In this document: positions 47,575-59,821 of the stretch, piece after piece
How positions within the stretch are numbered: the first letter of the stretch is position 1
How the letters are laid out: each line of letters opens with the position of its first letter
Assembly (NCBI GenBank): GCA_963680875.1
Contig: OY804577.1
Coordinates: 105,783,906 to 105,847,905, forward strand
DNA length: 64,000 nucleotides
Origin: Bathymodiolus brooksi
Taxonomy: Eukaryota; Mollusca; Bivalvia; Mytilida; Modiolidae
Reading direction: 5' to 3'
The notes under the pieces: model-generated
What the model was told of the DNA's origin: nothing
Seen by the model: the letters and a program-made list of their open reading frames with translations, nothing else
Databases searched by the model: none
Made by a program: the position numbers and the translations under genes

Positions 47575-50500
47575 GACGTTCATTGGGTAGGTCAAAAGAT
47601 TGGACGTTCATAGGGTAAGAAAAAGATTGGAAGTTCATTGGGTAAGTCAAAAGATTGGACGTTCATTGGGCAAGTCAAAAGATTGGACGTTCATTGGGTA
47701 AGTCAAAAGATTGGACGTTCATTGGGTAAGTCAAAAGTTTGGACGTTCATTGGGTAAGTCAAAAGATTGGACGTTCATTGGGTAAGTCAAAAGATTGGAC
47801 GTTCATTGGGCAAGTCAAAAGATTAGACGTTCATTGGGTAAGTCAAAAGATTGGACGTTCATTGGGTAAGTCAAAAGATTGGACGTTCATTGGGCAAGTC
47901 AAAAGATTAGACGTTCATTGGGCAAGTCAAAAGATTGGACGTTCATTGGGTAAGTCAAATGATTGAACGTTCATTGGGCAAGTCAAAAGATTGGACGTTC
48001 ATTGGGTAAGTCAAAAGATTGGACGTTCATAGGGTAAATCAAAAGATTGGACGTTCATTGGGTAAGTCAAAAGATTGGACGTTCATTGGGTAAGTCAAAA
48101 GATTGGACGTTCATTGGGCAAGTCAAAAGATTGGACGTTCATTGGGTAAGTCAAAAGATTGGACGTTCATTGGGTAAGTCAAAAGATTGGACGTTATTAG
48201 GGTAAATCAAAAGATTGGACGTTCATTGGGTAAGTCAAAAGATTGGACGTTCATTGGGCAAGTCAAAAGATTGGACGTTCATTGAGTAAGTCAAAAGATT
48301 GGACGTTCATTGGGCAAGTCAAAAGATTGGACGTTCATTGGGCAAGTCAAAAGATTGGACGTTCATTGGGTAAGTCAAAAGATTGGACGTTCATTGGGTA
48401 AGTCAAAAGATTGGACGTTCATATGGTAAGTCAAAAGATTGGACATTCATTGGGCAAGTCAAATGATTGGACGTTCATAGGGTAAATCAAAAGATTGGAC
48501 GTTCATTGGGTAAGTCAAAAGATTGGACGTTCATTGGGTAAGTCAAAAGATTGGACGTTCATTTAGCAAGTCAAAAGATTGGACGTTCATTGGGTAAGTC
48601 AAAAGATTGGACGTTCATTGGGTAAGTCAAAAGATTGGACGTTCATTGGGTAAGTCAAAATATTGGACGTTCATTGGGTAAGTCAAAAGATTGGACGTTC
48701 ATTGGGTAAGTCAAAAGATTGGACGTTCATTGGGCAAGTCAAAAGATTAGACGTTCATTGGGCAAGTCAAAAGATTAGACGTTCATTTGGGCAAGTCAAA
48801 AGATTGGACGTTTATTGGGTAAGTCAAAAGATTGAACGTTCATTGGGCAAGTCAAAAGATTGGACGTTCATTGGGTAAGTCAAAAGATTGGACGTTCATA
48901 GGGTATATCAAAAGATTGGACGTTCATTGGGTAAGTCAAAAGATTGGACGTTCATTGGGTAAGTCAAAAGATTGGACGTTCATTGGGCAAGTCAAAAGAT
49001 TGGACGTTCATTGGGCAAGTCAAAAGATTGGACGTTCATTGAGTAAGTCAAAAGATTGGACGTTCATTGGGCAAGTCAAAAGATTGGACGTTCATTGGGC
49101 AAGTCAAAAGATTGGACGTTCATTGGGTAAGTCAAAAGATTGGACGTTCATATGGTAAGTCAAAAGATTGAACGTTCATTGGGTAAGTCAAAAGATTGGA
49201 CGTTCATTGGGTAAGTCAAAAGATTGGACGTTATTAGGGTAAATCAAAAGATTGGACGTTCATTGGGTAAGTCAAAAGATTGGACGTTCATTGGGCAAGT
49301 CAAAAGATTGGACGTTCATTGAGTAAGTCAAAAGATTGGACGTTCATTGGGCAAGTCAAAAGATTGGACGTTCATTGGGCAAGTCAAAAGATTGGACGTT
49401 CATTGGGTAAGTCAAAAGATTGGACGTTCATTGGGTAAGTCAAAAGATTGGACGTTCATATGGTAAGTCAAAAGATTGGACATTCATTGGGCAAGTCAAA
49501 TGATTGGACGTTCATAGGGTAAATCAAAAGATTGGACGTTCATTGGGTAAGTCAAAAGATTGGACGTTCATTGGGTAAGTCAAAAGATTGGACGTTCATT
49601 TAGCAAGTCAAAAGATTGGACGTTCATTGGGTAAGTCAAAAGATTGGACGTTCATTGGGTAAGTCAAAAGATTGGACGTTCATTGGGTAAGTCAAAATAT
49701 TGGACGTTCATTGGGTAAGTCAAAAGATTGGACGTTCATTGGGTAAGTCAAAAGATTGGACGTTCATTGGGCAAGTCAAAAGATTAGACGTTCATTGGGC
49801 AAGTCAAAAGATTAGACGTTCATTTGGGCAAGTCAAAAGATTGGACGTTTATTGGGTAAGTCAAAAGATTGAACGTTCATTGGGCAAGTCAAAAGATTGG
49901 ACGTTCATTGGGTAAGTCAAAAGATTGGACGTTCATAGGGTATATCAAAAGATTGGACGTTCATTGGGTAAGTCAAAAGATTGGACGTTCATTGGGTAAG
50001 TCAAAAGATTGGACGTTCATTGGGCAAGTCAAAAGATTGGACGTTCATTGGGCAAGTCAAAAGATTGGACGTTCATTGAGTAAGTCAAAAGATTGGACGT
50101 TCATTGGGCAAGTCAAAAGATTGGACGTTCATTGGGCAAGTCAAAAGATTGGACGTTCATTGGGTAAGTCAAAAGATTGGACGTTCATATGGTAAGTCAA
50201 AAGATTGAACGTTCATTGGGTAAGTCAAAAGATTGGACGTTCATTGGGTAAGTCAAAAGATTGGACGTTCATAGGGTAAATCAAAAGATTGGACGTTCAT
50301 TGGGTAAGTCAAAAGATTGGACGTTCATTGGGTAAGTCAAAAGATTGGACGTTCATTGGGTAAGTCAAAAGATTGGACGTTCATTGGGTAAGTCAAAAGA
50401 TTGGACGTTCATTGGGTAAGTCAAAAGATTGGACGTTCATTGGGCAAGTCAAAAGATTGGACTTTCATTGGGCAAGTCAAAAGATTGGACGTTCATTGGG

Positions 50501-51048
50501 CAAGTCAAAAGATTGGACGTTCATTGGGCAAGTCAAAAGATTGGACGTTCATTGGGTAAGTCAAAAGATTGGACGTTCATTGGGTAAGTCAAAAGATTGG
50601 ACGTTCATTGGGTAAGTCAAAAGATTGGACGTTCATTGGGTAAGTCAAAAGATTGGACGTTCATTGGGTAGGTCAAAAGATTGGACGTTCATTGGGCAAG
50701 TCAAAAGATTGGACGTTCATTGGGTAAGTCAAAAGATTGGACGTTCATTGGGCAAGTCAAAAGATTGGACGTTCATTGGGTAAGTCAAAAGATTGGACGT
50801 TCATTGGGTAAGTCAAAAGATTGGACGTTCATTGGGCAAGTCAAAAGATTGGACGTTCATTGGGTAAGTCAAAAGATTGGACGTTCATTGGGCAAGTCAA
50901 AAGATTGGACGTTCATTGGGTAAGTCAAAAGATTGGACGTTCATTGGGTAAGTCAAAAGATTGGACGTTCATTGGGTAAGTCAAAAGATTGGACGTTCAT
51001 AGGGTAAGTCAAAAGATTGGACGTTCATTGGGCAAGTCAAAAGATTGG
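47575..51048. repeat. 28-bp minisatellite, main block (~124 copies)
   Basis: The unit is the same as in 46438-46853. Variants include GGGCAAG/GGGTAAG, CATAGGG, CATATGG and CATTTAG. A block with a rare GGACGTTATTAGGG unit at about 48,190 recurs at about 49,227. The following ~1 kb is the same, which shows a 1,037-bp tandem duplication. The 28-aa repeat ORFs (DVHWVSQKIG …, 84-bp cycle) arise because 28 is not divisible by three. Confidence 0.94.
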
Positions 51049-51205
51049 AAAACCAAATAATGTAAAACTCTTTGGGAACAAGAAAACCAAACGGCATAAA
51101 CAGGATAACCAAAATTAGCTAAGGGCACCTACATTTTTTTTGTATGTCTGAGGGAGCAGAACCATAGTTTTAATAATAATTACATTATATAGGAACTGTA
51201 CATTT
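51041..51205 (-). repeat. R4 dispersed repeat, other half (right of the 28-bp array)
   Basis: GAAAACCAAATAATGTAAAA, CAAGAAAACCAAACGGCATA, AACAGGATAACCAAAATTAG, GAACCATAGTTTTAATAATA and AGGAACTGT are the reverse complement of R4 positions 33,001-33,150. The junction GATTGG|AAAACCAAATAAT matches R4's AATATTTGAAAACCAAATAA. Confidence 0.78.
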
Positions 51206-54200
51206 AAAACATAGATATATCTAATAAGTCATATCAGTGCCGAAACACTGAATACTGCGCGATAATACTATGGGGGACTAATATTCCACAAACAGAAAGC
51301 TGAGTGGTGTTCTTAAAGACTAGGCACCTTTTTACAAACCGTGCTTGGGCCGAGTTGTGTATTTGGATATCCCGCCATCATTCCTGTAGGAAGGATTGGA
51401 CCAATAAGATGGAGAACTCATATTAATGCTATGGCGTTGCCACCGGGACATTTAGAGGGAACATAGCAACCCTTAAATGGCAACTATTATTTTTAAATGT
51501 AAATGCAGGGTGGTCTTACTTGCTAACAAATGTAATTATAACGTAAACATCTAATTTAGTGCATACTATACGTTTCTGGAAGTTCAAAAACTAAAGGGCG
51601 TGAACTGGAAAACCATTTTTATTGATTAAGTAATGAGTATTTGTAGATTGAGTGGCATCTGCTTGTAGAATAGAAAATAAAAATACAATCAATAATTGCT
51701 ATGTACATTGAAAGGCTAATAATTTTACTTCATCATGTAACATATTTTACATTGATATTTTTTGTAACACTTTCTTCAGAATTAGTATTAGTATATTAGC
51801 CTCTTTAGGATAACACAAGTACCTATTTTTGTAGGTTTTAGACACTTGACCGTTGACCCCACTGTTGAAGGCTCTATTCACAACATAAATCTGGCATCCA
51901 TCCGTTTAATAAGTGGTACATATGATTATAATGGATATAACTGGGGTAATGTGGTATATAGAAATTGTCTGTAAACTAGAAATACATTGACTACTTGTTC
52001 TGTATGTATTTGATAATTTTTGTATGTATTCACATTTTCCCTTATTGACTTACAATTCAACCCCAGGTTATCTCCCAGGCCCCATATGAGTTACAAATGG
52101 CCGATTCTTTACATATATTAAAATGTGCAATTAGTTTTTTGTCTAGGTAAAGTAATTATGTTCAACAATATTTTTATGTTTGAAATGTATGATAAAAGTT
52201 TAATGTTTATATGAAACAGACTTGATAATGCAATGGTTAGTGAGCTGCTCGCCTCGAGAATGGAAGATCGTGGTTTCGGTAACAGATATTGTTTTAAATT
52301 GGGGATAATATTGTAAATAAGGAATATGGACGTAAATGAACAATGTAGAAAATTACACTTTACATCTAGAAATATCTTTAATGATGACCACAACAAGAAC
52401 CATATTATGAGCTGAAAAAGGTCCTAACCTGTTGTAGAGCAATATTATTTATATAAATAATTTTGGGCTCATCACCTGTAAGCCTATAACTATGGTAAGC
52501 TTGTGCTTTTTATGTTCTGTTCATTCAGTTTATTTGATTGAATTGGCCTTATTTTTTTTACTTTTGTCACCATTGGGATTTGTATTGTACATGTACATGT
52601 ACATGTGTTTTGTACTTTTCTGTTGATGCTGTATGTATCCGGATTGTTTCTTCACATATATATTTCATCTAGCTAGAGTACTCTGCGTTTGTCTTAGAAA
52701 CACAATTACTATTATGATAAATATAGCTCCTAATGAATATGGAACAAATATTCATATCAAAGTGACCGGGCATCTATATGTGTTTTAGGGGTATCGATTT
52801 TTGCCTCTTTCTAAGATACTTCGATTGGAGTTTGGTATTTTTTAGTTTTTCATTTGATTAATTATTTATTTCAGAAGAAACTGCTACTCTAAACTATGTT
52901 GGCATATCTATAAATAGATAATATTTCATAACTTAGTTATATGGCATACCATCTTATTTTCTCAACTGAATTATGAACATTATTTAGATTCATTTTTTAT
53001 TCTTGTGCATGCCCCTCTTTGTCAATTACCTTATTTTTCTCTTTAAGTAAATGCTTATTTTGACTCTGGTGGATCCTTGATTGGAAATAAAGAATTTGTA
53101 GCATATTGTATTTGTATTTTATTGTATATTTATCATTAGGCGTACTAAAATAGGCAATGCTTTTTATATTTGGGTGATTAGTCTATGTTTTAAATTTTGG
53201 CTTAGAATTGCGCACTAAATAAAAACATTTGCAATCCCTCAAAAATCCAGTGCTGTATATGTTTACCTATTAATACATCATCAAAACTCATTGTGTCTTA
53301 CTTTCACCAACCAAACACATAATTATGACGAAAATGACCGAACACTTCAACCCATCGTGTAAACAAGATAGGAAATTTATGACCATTTAAATTGACCACT
53401 ATGTACACAAGAGGGTTGAACTATCGGCTGCTGGTTGATAATGGACTAACGCGATTTAACGAGATCTCAAATTAATCCGGATAGGAACCAATCGACCGTT
53501 AATATTAATTTAATAGGAATATTGATAGAAAGCAATTCAGTCTGATAGAAGTGTACTACTTCCATTCAATGGTCAAGGCGATATTACCACGGCAATAAAT
53601 TACTGATAAGTGACCATTGAGTCCAGTAACAAATGGGCTTGGTGAAATATGGTATTGCCAATGGCGTGAATGCTGAATGATAATAATCAGTTCTACTTTA
53701 TAACCGGATTCCTGTGTCATGTAATTCAACTTTAATTATACAAATAAAATATGAATGGGGAAAAGGGGGAGCTTTACGTAGTCCAAGATCAAAGGCGAAT
53801 AAACCTTCCTTACAAAAATCATCAAACTAAATTGAAAATGTTCTAGATTAAGTAATGAAGTTGACACTACACTGTCACTTTTTTAATAGTGAAATAACGT
53901 TTCTGATTTTCTGAAATATCAGATAAACACGAACAATTGAGTACTATCTACATGTGAGATACAGCTTCAGTTTATGAGCAAACAGCTCAAAAGTTGTATG
54001 CCAATTAGGGACTAACCATTAACTTATCGAAGAGGGTGAGAGACTGGGATCTTTCGTTCGCACAGAAATTTCTTTTCGTCTCTTAATAGACTTAGTTGAA
54101 TTTTAATTTAAAAAATTTACAAGGGCCATATCAAATATTTCTGGCACAGGGGAGAGGGGCATAATTGTCCCATCTTCTAAAAGTTAAATGGTAGAGAATA

Positions 54201-55058
54201 CAGCGTGATCGAATGTTTACGAATATATAGGTAAGTAAATTTGATCATGTTCATTCAATAATTTAATGTCATTTGATATCTCAGTCCAAAAACAAGTCTG
54301 ACTTTTACCCGAGATTAAAACGGATTCATTTACATCCAAATACTATCTTATTAAACAGTCATCAATTAAGATATGCAAGGGATGATTCACCTCAATTTTA
54401 GTAAGGAGAGGACTTCATATAACTTGCTGTTCAATCCTGTTGTTGATATACAATAAACTATTATTAAGCTAACCTTAGTACGGCCTATCGTTAAATACAA
54501 ACCCCAATATTTAAATAGAAATCTAGAATGTACACTAATTAATTTAAAATAATTGAAAAATAATAAAATTTTGAATTCGTCCACTATATTACTTATAATG
54601 ATAAGAAACTGCAGCAGTTTAAATTGCGTCGTTGAATCAAAAGCTAATTGTTGAACCAAAATAAAGCTTAAAATTCCGTGGTCATTTTTTGTTTTCAATA
54701 TTGTTTGAGATGAGAGATGGTTTTTTGTGTTGTTGATATTGGTGGAATTGTTGACCATCACTGTTTATACTTTCTTTTCATAATGTGTTTTTGCTTTGTG
54801 TCTTTTGTCGTATGGATTGTTTATTAATTTCTATTAGATAAGAAACATTTTTAATAAATTACTGAATTTCATTTTCTCTAATTTCCTGTCACAACAAATG
54901 CAATATATAAGGTCATCCAACAGTTTCTTGCCAGCATATTTTGTAGGTTTGGCTACATGTGAACATATATACGTATATAAAGCGACGACGAAAGTATTAG
55001 ACAAACAAATCAGTCATTTATAGTTTCTACCTTATCACAAAAGTCAATGCTATCAATA
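51206..55058. other. Intergenic region, little recognisable content
   Basis: An R4 fragment (minus) at about 51,540-51,585 reads ACATCTAATTTAGTGCATAC … CGTTTCTGGAA. A SINE-B head fragment lies at 52215-52282 (GATAATGCAATGGTTAGTGA … TCGCCTCGAGAATGG). The rest is AT-rich. The minus-strand ORF at 54387-54761 is Leu/Ile-rich, without splice context or family. Confidence 0.55.
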
Positions 55059-55319
55059 GGGTTAGGGTTGTGGTGTTTAACGCCACTTTCAACACTATTT
55101 CAGTAATATCGTGGCGATCAGTGTTAGTGGTCGAGGTAACCGAAGTACCCGGAGAAAACCACCGACCTGTCGCAAGTCACTGACAAACCTTATCACATAA
55201 TGTTGTATCGAGTGCACCTAGCCATGAGCGGGATTCGAAATCACAACATTAGTGGTGATAATCACGGATTGCATAGGTAGTTGTAACTCGAACTAAAATA
55301 CGACCACGACCATGACGGT
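55059..55319 (-). mobile_element. SINE-A copy with telomere-like tail
   Basis: The plus strand shows GGGTTAGGGTTGTGGTGTTT (the tail), then ACGCCACTTTCAACA, CCGGAGAAAACCACCGACCT, GCAAGTCACTGACAAACC, CATAATGTTGTATCGAGTGC, GGGATTCGAAATCAC and TAGTTGTAACTCGAAC. The head end abuts the 49-bp array directly. Confidence 0.85.
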
Positions 55320-56003
55320 TCTACCAATAGGCACACTGTCTGTAAGGTATCTGTCATAATACAAACGTTCTACCAATAGGCACACTGTCTGTAAGGTATC
55401 TGTCATAATACAAACGTTCTACCAATAGGCACACTGTCTGTAAGGTATCTGTCATAATACAAACGTTCTACCAATAGGCACACTGTCTGTAAGGTATCTG
55501 TCATAATACAAACGTTCTACCAATAGGCACACTGTCTGTAAGGTATCTGTCATAATACAAACGTTCTACCAATAGGCACACTGTCTGTAAGGTATCTGTC
55601 ATAATACAAACGTTCTACCAATAGGCACACTGTCTGTAAGGTATCTGTCATAATACAAACGTTCTACCAATAGGCACACTGTCTGTAAGGTATCTGTCAT
55701 AATACAAACGTTCTACCAATAGGCACACTGTCTGTAAGGTATCTGTCATAATACAAACGTTCTACCAATAGGCACACTGTCTGTAAGGTATCTGTCATAA
55801 TACAAACGTTCTACCAATAGGCACACTGTCTGTAAGGTATCTGTCATAATACAAACGTTCTACCAATAGGCACACTGTCTGTAAGGTATCTGTCATAATA
55901 CAAACGTTCTACCAATAGGCACACTGTCTGTAAGGTATCTGTCATAATACAAACGTTCTACCAATAGGCACACTGTCTGTAAGGTATCTGTCATAATACA
56001 AAC
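55318..56003. repeat. 49-bp tandem array, 14 copies with no differences seen
   Basis: The unit is GTTCTACCAATAGGCACACT + GTCTGTAAGGTATCTGTCAT + AATACAAAC. The block is 686 bases, exactly 14 x 49, and I found no substitution between copies. This contrasts with every other array in the window. Confidence 0.95.
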
Positions 56004-56279
56004 TATCTTAAATTTTAATCCATATCCGAATATCTAGTAAAGTTATAAATTGTGGATTCTCCTCTTACAAATAAAACATATATATTGGGTTTCGCTGCAG
56101 ATAACAAAATACCTCTTGTAGTAACCACTGACATTGAGACTCTAGTCTATTCTAAGTTTCTCAACACGCCAGAAAATTAAGCTGTTTTTCCCTAACAAAC
56201 TTACACGCTCTTTTTTTGCAAGGAAACTGAGCTGTCGTGTATTTGTGTTAGGGATATCACATTTATCTCTTTCTATGAT
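56004..56279. other. Flank of the 40-bp array (repeat R5)
   Basis: CACGCCAGAAAATTAAGCTG and AACTGAGCTGTCGTGTATTT + GTGTTAGGG resemble the flanks at about 57,755 (GCCAAGAAAGTAAGCGGTCA) and 63,170 (GCCAGGAAAGTCAACGGCTA). This is dispersed repeat R5. Confidence 0.5.
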
Positions 56280-57633
56280 TTTTCTATTGGTTTTTGAAAC
56301 TGTTCCGACAGTGTGGTATTTTTCTATTGGTTTTTGAAACTGTTCCGACAGTGTGGTATTTTTCTATTGGTTTTTGAAACTGTTCCGACAGTGTGGTATT
56401 TTTCTATTGGTTTTTGAAACTGCTCCGACAGTGTGGTATTTTTCTATTGGTTTTTCAAACTGTTCCGACGGTGTGGTATTTTTCTATTGGTTTTTGAAAC
56501 TGTTCCGACAGTGTGGTATTTTTCTATTGGTTTTTGAAACTGTTCCGACAGTGTGGTATTTTTCTATTGGTTTTTGAAACTGTTCCGACAGTGTGGTATT
56601 TTTCTATTGGTTTTTGAAACTGTTCCGACAGTGTGGTATTTTTCTATTGGTTTTTCAAACTGTTCCGACAGTGTGGTATTTTTCTATTGGTTTTTCAAAC
56701 TGTTCCGACGGTGTGGTATTTTTCTATTGGTTTTTGAAACTGTTCCGACGGTGTGGTATTTTTCTATTGGTTTTTGAAACTGTTCCGACAGTGTGGTATT
56801 TTTCTATTGGTTTTTGAAACTGTTCCGACAGTGTGGTATTTTTCTATTGGTTTTTGTAACTGTTCCGACAGTGTGGTATTTTTCTATTGGTTTTTGAAAC
56901 TGTTCCGACAGTGTGGTATTTTTCTATTGGTTTTTCAAACTGTTCCGACAGTGTGGTATTTTTCTATTGGTTTTTCAAACTGTTCCGACGGTGTGGTATT
57001 TTTCTATTGGTTTTTCAAACTGTTCCGACGGTGTGGTATTTTTCTATTGGTTTTTGAAACTGTTCCGACAGTGTGGTATTTTTCTATTGGTTTTTGAAAC
57101 TGTTCCGACAGTGTGGTATTTTTCTATTGGTTTTTTAAACTGTTCCGACAGTGTGGTATTTTTCTATTGGTTTTTCAAACTGTTCCGACAGTGTGGTATT
57201 TTTCTATTGGTTTTTCAAACTGTTCCGACGGTGTGGTATTTTTCTATTGGTTTTTCAAACTGTTCCGACGGTGTGGTATTTTTTGTTGGTTTTTCAAACT
57301 GTTCCGACAGTGTGGTATTTTTCTATTGGTTTTTGAAACTGTTCCGACAGTGTGGTATTTTTCTATTGGTTTTTGAAACTGTTCCGACAGTGGTATTTTT
57401 CTATTGGTTTTTCAAACTGTTCCGACAGTGTGGTATTTTTCTATTGGTTTTTCAAACTGTTCCGACGGTGTGGTATTTTTTGTTGGTTTTTCAAACTGTT
57501 CCGACGGTGTGGTATTTTTTGTTGGTTTTTGAAACTGTTCCGACAGTGTGGTATTTTTCTATTGGTTTTTGAAACTGTTCCGATGGTGTGGTATTTTTCT
57601 ATTGGTTTTTCAAACTGTTCCGACAGTGTGGTA
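56280..57633. repeat. 40-bp minisatellite, ~34 copies
   Basis: The unit is TTTTTCTATTGGTTTTTGAA + ACTGTTCCGACAGTGTGGTA. Variable sites are GAAAC/CAAAC and GACAGTG/GACGGTG. Late units have TTTTTTGTTGG (39 bases), and one lacks two bases near 57,389. Open plus frames made of FYWFLKLFRQCGI-type repeats follow from the array. Confidence 0.94.
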
Positions 57634-57797
57634 TTTTTTGTTTTCCATTTTATTTTTATGTTTCAAGTAGTCAAATGGCTACTTTTGGATTTTCATGCAA
57701 CATTACTTTATGTCTTTATGTCTTGATGAGTAACGTTTGTTGTCCGATTTAACCCCGTCACTGCCAAGAAAGTAAGCGGTCATGTATATGTGTGTTA

Positions 57798-58147
57798 AGG
57801 TCCGTGTCGGGATTTACCTATAGGCTCGATAGGCTAAAGCCTAGGGCCTCAAAGTTTAGGGGGCCTCCGACCAAGGTGTATATCATTTTTAACACTGTCA
57901 TTGGACTTTCACACTTACGCTGTCATAGCGTACTGTACTTTCTAAACAACCCTTCAGTAATTTTCCTTACACAGATGCACAATATTTCAGAATATTGCAG
58001 AATTTTAAACACCACTCATCATCTTCGCCTTTATTGAAATTGAATGAACACACTTCCATCTTCCTCCAGTCGTGAAGGTGGGGAATTGGGAGAGGCCTCA
58101 CAAGTGGAATAGCCTAGGGCCTCTCTTTATCTAAATCCGGCACTTGT
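57798..58147. mobile_element. MITE with GTGYCGGATTTA-type termini
   Basis: The left end GTCCGTGTCGGGATTTACCT … TAAAGCCTAGGGCCTC is mirrored at the right by AATAGCCTAGGGCCTCTCTT … TAAATCCGGCACTTG. The interior (GGGGGCCTCCGACC …) has no coding sequence. A diverged single R5/40-bp unit (GAACTGTTCTGGCATTGTAG) follows at about 58,165. Confidence 0.65.
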
Positions 58148-58399
58148 TAGATTTCTAATTTAGAACTGTTCTGGCATTGTAGTATTTTTTTATTTTTGGT
58201 TTTCATAATATTACGAAATGGTGAACGATAAATTCTACCCTTCATATGGACCCCATATCATTATTATTTACATCTTACTGTAAAATCATGGCAATATTTA
58301 CTTTAGTATGGTATTTGTTTATATAGAATCCTCGTTACATTCCTACGTAGACATTACATGTTTCACCCGACATGTCACTTACATCACTGACTTTAAACT

Positions 58400-58427
58400 G
58401 ATCGTGGTAACTGCAGTTACGACGATC
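58400..58427. repeat. 28-bp near-perfect palindrome in the left arm
   Basis: GATCGTGGTAACTGCAGTTA…ACGATC reads the same on both strands apart from one G/G pair. An equivalent palindrome lies at 61993-62020 in the right arm. Confidence 0.9.
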
Positions 58428-58756
58428 ACAACATGACGGGGGTAGAAATAGGTAAGATCGTTTTCTTATAATTTCTCCATTCTAACGTGTTGTTGTCCAG
58501 AATTACTCAGCCGCAAGGTTGATCTGTACGATTTTGTTGTATGTGTGTGTTCTTGATACCATATATGGTCTCGTTACCAAGAAAATAGCCGTCGGAAATT
58601 TAAGGAAAATAATCGTAGCTCCAAAAGAAGATAATATATTTTTATATATTATAATTCTTTATTTTATTTTTCTCTTAAACCATAATACATACAGGTATAG
58701 AGATATGAAAATATGTACACTATTTACAATATATACAGACAGGTCATAACAAGAGG

Positions 58757-59814
58757 TTAACCGGGAGTCGACACACCTTTATTAATAATTCTGACAAAAC
58801 GACATAATTTTTGGAGTTCTATTTTTGAAGTTGATGTCATTAATAGTTTGAACTTTATTATGTTTGGATTTATACGAATGTTTTTCTTTATATAAATTTT
58901 TCTTTGATTGCCGAAATACTGACATTTAAATAGATAATGAAATTCATCTCCAATTTCTCCATTATTACATAAGGGACATATTCTATTCTCTCTGGCTATG
59001 TTTTTCCATCTACCATTTTCGACTGGTAACTTATGGTTTGTTGTTCTAAATTTACTTAATGTCAAATTATCCTTATCATTTAAAATATTTAAGTAGTTTT
59101 CGAAAACCAAATTATCTTTATATATTCTGTAATTCAGTGCCTTCGGAGAATCGTTTACTGAAGAAAGCCACGTTTGGAGATATTGATCAGTGAGATTTTG
59201 TTTAATTGAGTGTTTCAACCACAATTCATTAATAAAAGTTTGTGACTCCCAAATATAATTAAAACCACAATAACACAATATATGTTTTACATATTTCAAC
59301 CACATAAAGTTTCTATCTCTCACTCGCAACATATTATACATACATTTATAAATGATAGCAGATAGTTTTGTTTGCTTTCCACTGATTAATTTAGCCCAAA
59401 AAGATATTGTTCTAACTTTTATATCAATGTCTAGGGGATATCTACCTAGTTCCCCATAAACCATGTAACTTGGTGTGGAAGTTTTAAAATTAAGTAATAG
59501 TTTACAAAATCGCAAGTGTACCCTTTCTATAATTTCGTTTTTTGAAAACCCCCAAACTTCACACCCATACAATAAAATAGGTTTTATTATTTTATCAAAT
59601 AAGTCTAACTGGCACTGAATTGATAGGTTATGTATTTTTCCTCTTTTTAAAACTTCGAACATTGCTTTTGTGGCTTTCTCTACTTGAGCTTTTTTTGCCA
59701 TTGAAAAGTTCCCAGAGTTTGAAAGTAAAACACCCAGATAATTAAATTCAGACACTATTCCAATTTACATTTCATTAAATGTGAATGTTAGATTATTTGG
59801 AAGCCTCCCTCTAG
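58757..59814 (-). pseudogene. LINE reverse transcriptase, thumb and C-terminal segment
   Basis: After the seven-A slip the frame reads FSRGRLPNNLTFTFNEM, meets a nonsense TAA at 59765-59767, then continues IGIVSEFNYLGVLLSNSG. Further on come LYGCEVWGFS, a helical linker, and the C-terminal knuckle CPLCNNGEIGDEFHYLFKC, and it ends at a stop near 58757. The 'F.YLGV' and 'LYGCEVWG' blocks are standard for this part of non-LTR RTs. Confidence 0.82.
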
Positions 59815-59821
59815 AAAAAAA

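Noticed and set aside
46740..50923. ORFs made of DVHWVSQKIGRSLGKSKDW-type repeats
   Set aside because: They arise from the 28-bp array cycling through all three frames every 84 bases.
54387..54761. Minus-strand 124-residue ORF
   Set aside because: Leu/Ile/Asn-rich composition typical of AT-rich chance ORFs; no splice context, motif or family.
56353..57726. Plus-strand ORFs with FYWFLKLFRQCGIFLLVF-type repeats
   Set aside because: Products of the 40-bp array. Frames break where units change length, and there is no start or splice context.
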